A DNA stretch of 64,000 bases, from contig NZ_JADEVT010000001.1 of the NCBI RefSeq assembly GCF_030466625.1, positions 620,001-684,000 of the forward strand. Reading direction: 5' to 3'. The notes under the pieces were generated by a model, which saw only the letters and a list, made by a program, of their open reading frames with translations, did not search any database and was not told where the DNA came from. Source of the stretch: Nocardioides sp. ChNu-153. GTDB lineage: Bacteria > Actinomycetota > Actinomycetes > Propionibacteriales > Nocardioidaceae. Both the position numbers and the translations under genes were made by a program. Below are positions 8,846-15,815 of the stretch, in pieces; position 1 is the stretch's first letter; each line of letters starts with the position of its first letter.

Positions 8846-10102
8846 GTGCCTGCCGCTCCCGCCCCCGCCGTCCCCACCGCGCGCCTCGGACGCGCGCGCC
8901 TGGGCGTCTCGCTCATGTTCTTCACCAACGGGGTGCTCTACAGCGCACTGCTGCCGCGCTACCCCGAGATCAAGCGGGCCCTCGACCTCTCGGACACCGC
9001 GTTCGGGCTGACGGTCGTCGCCTTCCCCGCGGGTGCGATCGCAGCAGCCGCGGCGGGCGCGCCGCTCATCCGCCGCTTCGGCGCGCCCCGGGTGACGGCC
9101 GTCGGCTCGGTGCTGCTGGCCGTCGCCATGGGGGTGGCCGGGGTCAGCGGGACCGTGGCGCTGCTCTTCGCGGCCCTCGTGCTCGGCGGTGTGCTCGACG
9201 CGGTCGTCGACGCCGCCCAGAACGTGCACGGCATCGCCGTCGAGCGGCTGGCCGGGAGGTCGATCATCAACTCGCTGCACGCGATCTGGAGCCTGGGCGC
9301 CGCCTCCGGCGGGGTGATCGGCGCCACCGCGGCCGCCGCCGACGTCGCGATCGGGCTGCAGATGGTCGTGAACGGCGTCGTGTGGGCAGCGGTCGCGCTG
9401 CTCGCGGCGCGCCTGGCGCGGCTGCCGCACGGCGCGCGGCCCGACGCGAGCGCAGCCACGGCCGCCGGCGGGCCCAGTGACCAGGCGGGCGGCCCCGTTG
9501 CCACGACGGACGGCGCGGAGCGGGCGCGCCCGGCTGCGCGGCGCACGGCGTACCGACTGCTCGTGCCCCTCGTGCTCCTCGCCGTCTGCGGCACGCTGCT
9601 GGAGGACGTGGCGAACAACTGGGTGGTGCTCCTCCTCGGCCGCGAGACCGCGGCGCCCGCGGTCGTCGCGGGGCTCGGCCTCACCGTCGTGCTCGTCAGC
9701 CAGTTCGTCGGCCGGCTGCTCGGCGACCCCATGACCGACCGCTGGGGCCGGGGCGCGGTCGCGCGGGCCGGGGGCCTGCTCGTCGCCGGTGGTCTCGTGC
9801 CGGTGGTGGCGGGCGCGTCGTACCCGTTCGTGCTCCTCGGGTTCGCCCTCGTGGGTTTCGGCAGCGCCACGCTCGTGCCGGCGGCCTTCGCGGCCGCCGA
9901 CCGGGTGCCGGGGCTGCCGGTGGGGACGGGCGTGGCGCTGACGGGCTGGCTCATGCGGCTCGGCTTCCTGGCCACCTCGCCGCTCGTCGGCGTGCTGTCG
10001 GACGCGACGACCCTGCGCACCGCCATGGTCGTGCCCCTCGTCGCGGGCCTCGTCGCCGCCGTGCTCGCCGAGCGCACCCGCCGCCGCGACCGCGCGACCT
10101 GA
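8846..10102 (+). CDS. MFS transporter (YbjJ-like)
   Basis: 418 residues with about 12 hydrophobic segments and a polar central loop at ~195-230. The N-terminal half has LMFFTNGVLYSALLPRYPEI, a pattern seen in the YbjJ/FucP-like MFS branch. Substrate unknown; the DeoR neighbour hints at a sugar or sugar derivative. The GTG start is fixed by the close TACGGT box and by the residues just before the first helix. It ends about 7 bases before the second hairpin repeat. Confidence 0.82.
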   Translation: MPAAPAPAVPTARLGRARLGVSLMFFTNGVLYSALLPRYPEIKRALDLSDTAFGLTVVAFPAGAIAAAAAGAPLIRRFGAPRVTAVGSVLLAVAMGVAGVSGTVALLFAALVLGGVLDAVVDAAQNVHGIAVERLAGRSIINSLHAIWSLGAASGGVIGATAAAADVAIGLQMVVNGVVWAAVALLAARLARLPHGARPDASAATAAGGPSDQAGGPVATTDGAERARPAARRTAYRLLVPLVLLAVCGTLLEDVANNWVVLLLGRETAAPAVVAGLGLTVVLVSQFVGRLLGDPMTDRWGRGAVARAGGLLVAGGLVPVVAGASYPFVLLGFALVGFGSATLVPAAFAAADRVPGLPVGTGVALTGWLMRLGFLATSPLVGVLSDATTLRTAMVVPLVAGLVAAVLAERTRRRDRAT

Positions 10103-10108
10103 CCCGCT

Positions 10109-10149
10109 CGTGGTGGCAGCGCCACGTTTTCCGCGGCGCTGCTACCACG
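10109..10149. repeat. Long hairpin repeat, copy 2
   Basis: Arms CGTGGTGGCAGCGCCACG and CGCGGCGCTGCTACCACG around a TTTTC loop; one G-T wobble and one A-G mismatch break the 18-bp pairing. The right arm is identical to that of the copy at 7940-7980. It lies between the convergent MFS and cobIJ genes. The mismatch is in the left arm only, as if this copy has drifted. Confidence 0.82.
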
Positions 10150-10187
10150 AACCGGCGCCACGAACCGGCCCGGAGAGCCGGCAGCGC

Positions 10188-11786
10188 TCAGTCCACGCTG
10201 CGCGGCGTCCAGACGCGGCCGTGGTCCACCCGGGTGCGGGTGGCCCCGATGATGAGCAGGCACTTCATGTCGACCGTCTCGGGGTCGAGCTCGCCCAGCG
10301 TCGTCACGCGCAGCTCCTCCTCGGCGCGCCCGACGTCGCGGCCCACGACCACGACGGTGGCGTCGTCCCGCACCTCGCGCAGCGCCTTCAGCGCGTCGCC
10401 GAGCTGGTCGGGGCGGCTGGCCGAACGCGGGTTGTAGAGCGCTAGCACGAGGTCCGCGGCCGCCGCGGCGCGCAGGCGCTGCTCGACCACGGCCCACGGC
10501 TTGAGCCGGTCCGAGAGGCTCATCACCGCGAAGTCCCCGCCGATCGGCGCGCCCGCCCGGGCGGCGACGGCCTGGACCGCGGAGACGCCGGGCACGACGC
10601 GGACGGGCACGGCGGAGTACGCCGGGTCCTCCGCGGCCGCCGCGACCTGCGCCTCGTGCACCGCGGTGGCCATGCCGAAGACCCCGGCGTCGCCGCCGGA
10701 CACCACCGCGACCCGCTCGCCGCGCAGCGCCAGGTCGAGCGCGAGGCGGGCCCGGTCGACCTCCACGGCGTTGCCGCTGGCGTGACGCGTCAGGCCCTCG
10801 CGGTGCGGCACCCGCCGCACGTACGGCGCGTACCCGACCACGTGGTCCACCACCGCGAGGACCGCGGAGGCCTCGGGCGTCAGCCAGCGGTCCGGCCCCG
10901 GGCCGAGCCCGACGACGGCGAGCTCGGCCGGGCCCGCGGCGACGACGCCGTCGGCGCCGATCGCGGCCGGTCGTGTCGTGGCGCCGGCGGCAGCGGTCCC
11001 CGTCCGCCGGCCGACGCTGTGCAGCGAGTCGCCCGCGACGACGATGAGGGAGAAGTACGGCACCGAGTCGGGGTCGACGTCGACGACGCGCAGGTGCCGC
11101 TCCGAGGCCATCGACGCCCGCTCGACGTAGACGGCGTGCTCGAGCCGGCCCGCGGCGGCGAGCGCGCGCCGTACCGCGGGGAAGCGTCGACCCAGCTTCA
11201 TGATGATCGCGCCGTCGGTGTCGGCGAGGCGGCGCGCGAGCTCGGTCTCGGGCAGGGTGCCGGGCAGGATCGTCAGCACGTCGGTCTGGCGCACGAGGGG
11301 CGCGGCGACGGTGGCGGTGGCGGCGGCGAACGCCGGCACCCCCGGCACGACCTCGGTCGAGAAGCGCTCGGAGAGGGCGTCGTGCATGTACATGTACGAC
11401 CCGTAGAACATCGGGTCGCCCTCGGCGAGCAGCACGACGTCGCGGCCCGCCTCGAGGTGGGCGGCCAGCCGCGCGGCGGACTCGAGGTAGAAGTCGGCCA
11501 TCGCGCCGGCGTACCCGCCCGGGTGGTCGGTCGCGCCCGTGGTGACGGGGTAGACGAGCTCCTCCTCGATCACGCCGGCCGGGATGAGGTCGGCGGCGAT
11601 GCGTCGGGCGTTCGACTGCTTGCCGCGGCCCGCGTGGAAGGCGACGACGTCGGCGGCCGCGATGAGGCGCGCCGCCTTGAGCGTCACCAGCTCGGGGTCG
11701 CCGGGCCCGACGCCCACGCCGTGGAAGCGGCCGGGCGCGACGGGGGCCCCGGTGGTCGGGCCGGGGGTGCTGCCGGGGGTGCTCAC
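10188..11786 (-). CDS. cobIJ: Bifunctional precorrin-2 C20- / precorrin-3B C17-methyltransferase
   Basis: 532 residues made of two tetrapyrrole methylases. The CobI half (~20-255) has GVGPGDPELVTLKA and LLAEGDPMFYGSY; the CobJ half (~288-532) has GLGPGPDRWLTPEA, SGGDAGVFGMA and VVPGVSAVQAVAA. CobI makes precorrin-3A; CobJ methylates C17 with ring contraction. The fusion is known in other actinobacteria. The ATG start overlaps the cobGH stop by four bases, so both are translated from one mRNA under the upstream riboswitch. A poorly conserved linker (~258-285) joins the halves. Confidence 0.95.
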   Translation of the reverse strand: MSTPGSTPGPTTGAPVAPGRFHGVGVGPGDPELVTLKAARLIAAADVVAFHAGRGKQSNARRIAADLIPAGVIEEELVYPVTTGATDHPGGYAGAMADFYLESAARLAAHLEAGRDVVLLAEGDPMFYGSYMYMHDALSERFSTEVVPGVPAFAAATATVAAPLVRQTDVLTILPGTLPETELARRLADTDGAIIMKLGRRFPAVRRALAAAGRLEHAVYVERASMASERHLRVVDVDPDSVPYFSLIVVAGDSLHSVGRRTGTAAAGATTRPAAIGADGVVAAGPAELAVVGLGPGPDRWLTPEASAVLAVVDHVVGYAPYVRRVPHREGLTRHASGNAVEVDRARLALDLALRGERVAVVSGGDAGVFGMATAVHEAQVAAAAEDPAYSAVPVRVVPGVSAVQAVAARAGAPIGGDFAVMSLSDRLKPWAVVEQRLRAAAAADLVLALYNPRSASRPDQLGDALKALREVRDDATVVVVGRDVGRAEEELRVTTLGELDPETVDMKCLLIIGATRTRVDHGRVWTPRSVD

Positions 11787-13348
11787 TCCGCCTCCTGGGC
11801 GATCGCGTTGAGGGCCGAGGCGGTCATGGCCGAGCCGCCGCGGCGCCCGTGGACGGTGAGGAACGGCAGGTCGTGCGCGCCGGCCCAGGCGGCCAGCGCC
11901 TCCTTCGACTCGGCGGCGCCGATGAAGCCGACCGGGCAGCCGACGACCGCGGCGGGCGGCGGGCAGCCGTCGGCGAGCAGCTCGAGGAGGTGGAACAGGG
12001 CGGTGGGCGCGTTACCGATCGCCACCACCGAGCCGGGGAGCCGGTCGGCCAGCAGCGACAGTGCGGCCGCGGACCGCGTGGTGCCCCAGGCCGCGGCGAG
12101 CCCGCCGACGCGGGGGTCGCGCAGCGCGCAGAGCACCTCGTTGGCGGCGGGCAGGCGGGCGCGGGTCACGCCCGTGGCCACCATGTGCGCGTCGGTGATG
12201 ATCGGCGCCCCCGCCGCGAGCGCGGACCGCGCGGACCGCACCAGCTCGGGGTGCACGACGACGGAGGGGGCGAGGTCGGTCTGCCCGGTGCCGTGCACCA
12301 TCCGCACGACCACGCGCTCGACGTCCGGGTCGGGCTCGCCGTCGGCGCCGCGGGGGAGGTGGTCGAACCCGCCGGCGGCCCGCACCTCGCGGCGGATGGT
12401 GGCGAACGAGTCGACGTAGATCGCCGCGCCCGAGCCCTCGTAGGCGTAGCGCCGGGTCGGGCGCCGCAGCTCCGCGGCGGCCGCGGGCGCGACGACGACC
12501 GGCAGCAGCAGGGAGCGCCAGGGCGTGACGACCACGGGCGCGTCGTCGGGCAGCCCGTCGAGCAGCCGCGCCAGCAGCGGCGGGGTGAGCACCCCGTCGG
12601 GCACCGCGACGTGGTCGTGGGTGCCGCCCACCGGTCCGTACGGCGGGGGCTCGGCCGCCGCGGGCACGCGCGGGTCGGGCGCGCCCGCGGGCAGGGGCAG
12701 CGGCGCGTCGAGCTCGTCGACGTGCCACGGGGCCTCGGGGCCCTCGCCGCGGGCGACGAGGAACTCGTGGGCGACGCCCACCAGGGCCGGGACGGCGCCC
12801 TCCAGCGGCACGACCGGACCCCAGCCCGCCGAGCCCCAGCGCACCTGCGCGGTGGTGGCGTCGAGCGCGACGAGACCGACGTCGGTGGGGCGGCCGAGCA
12901 CGTCACCGCGGCCGTCGTCGAGCACGAAGAGGAACCGCGCGGAGAGCCCGGCCAGCGCCGGGTCCGCCCGCAGGGCCTCGTCGAGCGCCTGCGCGACCGG
13001 TCGCAGGTCGGCGCGTCCCCCCTCGACCCCGGTGAGGGGCGAGACGAGCACGTTGCGCACCAGCTCGTGGCTGCGCGAGGGCAGGAGACCGGTGGCCTCG
13101 ACGGCGGCGTCGGCCGCGGGCAGCAGCCGCCCGTCCTCCAGCGCGAGGCCCCGCAGCTGCAGGTTGGCCCGCCGCGTCAGGTGCACGTCGCCGTCGCCGT
13201 GCGCGGCGGCGACCCGGCCGACGGCCCGGAGCGTGCCGGCGTCGGTGGCGCCCCCGACGAGTCGCAGCCGCACGAGCCCGCCGTCCTCGGCGGGCCAGGG
13301 CCGGGCGACGCCGGGGCACAGGTCGGTGCGCGTGCGGGTGGCGACCAT
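11783..13348 (-). CDS. Fused precorrin-3B synthase-like (CobG) and precorrin-8X methylmutase (CobH)
   Basis: One uninterrupted 521-residue frame. Residues ~20-75 and ~245-295 are the two ferredoxin-like halves of the nitrite/sulfite reductase fold; ~90-205 is the siroheme/cluster-type domain (SHELVRNVLVSPLTG, RFLFVLDDGRGDV). From ~299 the sequence is CobH, with catalytic-type His352 in VVRMVHGTGQTD and GNAPTALFHLLELL. CobG makes the ring-contraction hydroxylactone; CobH moves the C11 methyl to C12, giving hydrogenobyrinate. The gene order cobG-cobH-cobI matches mycobacteria, where the genes are separate. Oddly, the CobG part contains only one cysteine (Cys11), so the cluster-binding cysteines known from Pseudomonas CobG are absent. 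Confidence 0.9.
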   Translation of the reverse strand: MVATRTRTDLCPGVARPWPAEDGGLVRLRLVGGATDAGTLRAVGRVAAAHGDGDVHLTRRANLQLRGLALEDGRLLPAADAAVEATGLLPSRSHELVRNVLVSPLTGVEGGRADLRPVAQALDEALRADPALAGLSARFLFVLDDGRGDVLGRPTDVGLVALDATTAQVRWGSAGWGPVVPLEGAVPALVGVAHEFLVARGEGPEAPWHVDELDAPLPLPAGAPDPRVPAAAEPPPYGPVGGTHDHVAVPDGVLTPPLLARLLDGLPDDAPVVVTPWRSLLLPVVVAPAAAAELRRPTRRYAYEGSGAAIYVDSFATIRREVRAAGGFDHLPRGADGEPDPDVERVVVRMVHGTGQTDLAPSVVVHPELVRSARSALAAGAPIITDAHMVATGVTRARLPAANEVLCALRDPRVGGLAAAWGTTRSAAALSLLADRLPGSVVAIGNAPTALFHLLELLADGCPPPAAVVGCPVGFIGAAESKEALAAWAGAHDLPFLTVHGRRGGSAMTASALNAIAQEAE

Positions 13349-13398
13349 GGGAGACCTCGTCCGTGCCGGGGCTCGTCACGCGGAGCCCGTCCTCGACA

Positions 13399-13580
13399 CC
13401 GGTGGCGGGCGCCACCGGGTGCCAGCAGGTCTTCGGGCTCGGGGTCGACCGGCCGGGACGCCTTCCCAGGGGGATCACCCCCAGTGGCCCCTCTCGAGGA
13501 GGTCCCGCCCGTCACCCACACCGCTGCGCGTCAGCCCCGGAGTCGCACCGGGTTCCCTGCCCCTCGCGGGGTCGACTGGC
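13399..13580 (-). promoter_or_regulatory. Cobalamin riboswitch upstream of cobGH-cobIJ
   Basis: Reading the minus strand there are, in order: GGGAACCCGGTGCGACTCCG (~13557-13538), a GCCACTG element, GGGAAGGCG, and the B12 box AGCCCGAAGACCTGCTGG (13440-13423). This is the conserved order of the B12 aptamer core. It is followed by a perfect 8-bp hairpin (CCGGTGGC / GCCACCGG, 13399-13418) that may be the expression platform. It lies between bluB and cobGH, so B12 should lower expression of cobGH and cobIJ but not of bluB. Confidence 0.88.
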
Positions 13581-13589
13581 GCGGCGAGA

Positions 13590-14231
13590 CTACCAACCGT
13601 CGGCGGTGACGAAGTCCGCGAGCGGCCGGGCGGTCGTCCAGCCGTCGAGCTCCAGCGTCGGACGCTCGTCGAAGTGGGGCGTCGGGCCCAGGCACAGCAC
13701 GGCCACCGGCTCCGCACCGTCGGGCATGCCGAGCAGCTCGGCGAGGGCCACGGGGTCGAACAGCGACACCCACCCGGTGCCCAGACCCTCGGCCCGGGCG
13801 GCGAGCCACAGGTTCTGGATCGCGCAGGCCACCGACGCCAGGTCCATGTGCGGCATGGTGCGCCGGCCGAAGACGTGCGGCTCCCGACCCTCGCGGAGCG
13901 CGACGACCAGCAGCTCTGCGCACTCGCGCACGCCCTCGACCTTGAGCCGCAGGAACTCCGCCGCCCGCTCGTCGAGCGCCGCCGCGGTCGCGTGCCGCTC
14001 GGCCTCCACCAGGGCGTGGATGCCCTCGCGCAGGTCGGGGCGGGTGATCCGCACGAAGCGCCACGGCTGCATCAGCCCGACGCTCGGCCCGGCGTGCGCG
14101 GCCGCGAGCAGCCGCGCGAGCACCTCGTCGGGCACCGTCGCGCCCGGGACGAACCGGCGCACGTCGCGGCGCTGGCCGATGGCGCGGTAGACGGCGGCGC
14201 GCTCGGGGTCGCTGAAGGCGTGGGAGGTCAC
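13590..14231 (-). CDS. bluB: 5,6-dimethylbenzimidazole synthase
   Basis: 213 residues of the BluB branch of the nitroreductase fold: FSDPERAAVYRAIGQRRDVR at the N-terminus, APSVGLMQPW-like HAGPSVGLMQPWRFVRI, and PHMDLASVACAIQNLWLAAR. BluB cannibalises FMNH2 with oxygen to make DMB, the lower ligand of B12. The GTG at 14231 is chosen because a TACCCT box (14245-14240, minus strand) lies 8 bases upstream, giving a nearly leaderless mRNA; longer upstream frames give low-complexity sequence. It sits upstream of the cob riboswitch, so it is likely made constitutively. Confidence 0.9.
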   Translation of the reverse strand: MTSHAFSDPERAAVYRAIGQRRDVRRFVPGATVPDEVLARLLAAAHAGPSVGLMQPWRFVRITRPDLREGIHALVEAERHATAAALDERAAEFLRLKVEGVRECAELLVVALREGREPHVFGRRTMPHMDLASVACAIQNLWLAARAEGLGTGWVSLFDPVALAELLGMPDGAEPVAVLCLGPTPHFDERPTLELDGWTTARPLADFVTADGW

Positions 14232-14272
14232 GGGCGGGGAGGGTACGCCGTCGCGCCTGCGGCTGGGGCGGG

Positions 14273-15604
14273 TCAGAGCATCTGGCGCGGCTGGGCGGTG
14301 GACTCCAGCACGCTGAGCCACAGGTCGCCGTCGGGGGAGACGCTGTGCGCCCGCTTCGTCACGGCGGGGATCGGCACGTTGACGAAGCGGTGCTTGCGGC
14401 GCCCGACCACCACGTCGGTGCGGCCCGACATGGCGGCGTGCACGGCGCTCTGCGCGAGGCGCGCGCAGTAGACGGCGTCGGCGGGGTCGGCGGGCACCGA
14501 GCGGATGAAGTACCCGGGGTTGAAGTAGCGCAGCGTCGCCTCCTCGCCGTGCTCGGCGAAGTCGTCCCGGATGCGCTGGCGCAGGTAGCGGCCGGGGTCG
14601 CCGAGCACCTGGTTGCCCGACGCGTCGGTCGCGTCAGCCGCCGCCTCGCCACCCGGGAGGAGGTGCGGGCCGACGCCCTCGGCGACCACGATCACGGCGT
14701 ACCCGCGGTCGGCGACGCGCTGGCGCACGTGGGCGAGCAGGCCGCCGGGCCCCTCCAGGGAGAAGGGCACCTCGGGGATGAGCACGAAGTTGGCGGTCTG
14801 CGCGGCCAGCGCCGAGTAGCAGGCGATGAAGCCCGCGTGGCGGCCCATGGTCTGCACGATGCTGACGCCGTTGACCGCGGCCTGCGCCTCGACCTTCGCG
14901 GCGGTGATCGACTGCGCGGCGCGGGCGAAGGCGGTCTGGAAGCCGAAGCTCTGCCCGATGTGGGGGATGTCGTTGTCGATGGTCTTGGGCACCCCGACGA
15001 TGGCGATCGGCAGGCCGCGGCGCGCGCACTCCTCCGACAGGGCGTGGGCGCCGCGCATCGAGCCGTCGCCGCCGACCACGAAGAGGATGTCGATGGCGTG
15101 CTCGACGAGGGTGTCGACCATGACGCCGGGGTCGCGGGCGCCGCGCGAGGAACCCAGCACGGTGCCGCCGCGTTCGTGGATGTCGGCGACGTACTCGCGG
15201 GTGAGCGCCACCGGCTGCAGTCCGCTCGCGGGGTCGAGGCCGGCGTACCCGTTGCGGAACCCGACGACCTCGGTGACGCCGTAGTGGTCGTCGAGCGAGC
15301 GCACGAGCGCGCGGATGACGTTGTTGAGCCCGGGGCACAGCCCGCCGCAGGTGACGACGGCGGCGCGGGTCCGCGACGGCTCGAAGAAGATGCGGGCGCG
15401 GGGGCCGCCGGCCTCGAAGGTCGGGAGGTCCTCGCGGGGGACGCCGCGAGCGTCGATCAGCGCCAGGGTGTCGTCCATGAGGATCCGATCGCCCTCGGCG
15501 ACGTAGTACTGGTTCGTCGTGCGGCCCTCGACGTAGGAGGCGAGGGGGGACTCGACCGTCGGCTCGCCGAGGGTCCTGACCTGGAGGTCCGCGAGGGTCA
15601 CCAC
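14273..15604 (-). CDS. pfkA: 6-phosphofructokinase, long clade
   Basis: 443 residues, longer than the ~320 of E. coli PfkA and like the plant/trypanosomatid-type group. Core motifs: VVTCGGLCPGLNNVIRAL, VVGGDGSMRGA, VGVPKTIDNDI and MGRHAGFIACYSAL. The GGDG form at the phosphate-donor site suggests ATP rather than pyrophosphate as donor, since PPi enzymes usually have GGDD. It phosphorylates fructose 6-phosphate in glycolysis. It starts with GTG, seven bases after a minus-strand TAGGGT box, so it is probably leaderless. It has no clear functional tie to the cob genes around it. Confidence 0.87.
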   Translation of the reverse strand: MVTLADLQVRTLGEPTVESPLASYVEGRTTNQYYVAEGDRILMDDTLALIDARGVPREDLPTFEAGGPRARIFFEPSRTRAAVVTCGGLCPGLNNVIRALVRSLDDHYGVTEVVGFRNGYAGLDPASGLQPVALTREYVADIHERGGTVLGSSRGARDPGVMVDTLVEHAIDILFVVGGDGSMRGAHALSEECARRGLPIAIVGVPKTIDNDIPHIGQSFGFQTAFARAAQSITAAKVEAQAAVNGVSIVQTMGRHAGFIACYSALAAQTANFVLIPEVPFSLEGPGGLLAHVRQRVADRGYAVIVVAEGVGPHLLPGGEAAADATDASGNQVLGDPGRYLRQRIRDDFAEHGEEATLRYFNPGYFIRSVPADPADAVYCARLAQSAVHAAMSGRTDVVVGRRKHRFVNVPIPAVTKRAHSVSPDGDLWLSVLESTAQPRQML

Positions 15605-15611
15605 GTGCGGA

Positions 15612-15617
15612 ACCCTA
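15612..15617 (-). promoter_or_regulatory. -10 box of pfkA (leaderless)
   Basis: TAGGGT on the minus strand, seven bases before the GTG start at 15604, so transcription should begin at or within a base of the start codon. Confidence 0.55.
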
Positions 15618-15650
15618 GTGGTCCGTGCCGGGAAGCGGTGGCCCGTGCCC

Positions 15651-15656
15651 TAGGCT
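15651..15656 (+). promoter_or_regulatory. -10 box for the cobN riboswitch transcript
   Basis: TAGGCT followed by the riboswitch aptamer ~25 bases on. No convincing -35 is seen. The implied start of transcription, ~15663, leaves room for the entire aptamer in the leader. Confidence 0.5.
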
Positions 15657-15679
15657 GCCGTCGACCCTTCCGCCGACGG

Positions 15680-15810
15680 ACCCAGGAACCCGGCGCGACT
15701 CCGGGGCGGTTCCGCCACTGTGACCCCCGCGACGCCCGACGGCGGCGCGGGCCAGCCAGACACTGACCGTGGGCGGTCCTGACCCGACGGGGCGAGAACC
15801 CCGAGGAGGA
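15680..15810 (+). promoter_or_regulatory. Cobalamin riboswitch upstream of cobN
   Basis: Contains AGGAACCCGGCGCGACTCCG (from 15684), GCCACTGTGA (15714-15723) and the B12 box AGCCAGACACTGACC (15754-15768) in canonical order. A small hairpin CGGGG-CGAGAA-CCCCG (15788-15803) lies directly against the GAGGAGG ribosome-binding site (15804-15810), so control is probably at translation initiation. B12 should repress cobN and the coupled cobF. Confidence 0.92.
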
Positions 15811-15815
15811 ACCCC

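Noticed and set aside
14273..15604. Pyrophosphate-dependent phosphofructokinase
   Set aside because: The donor-site motif is GGDG, which goes with ATP use; PPi enzymes generally have GGDD.
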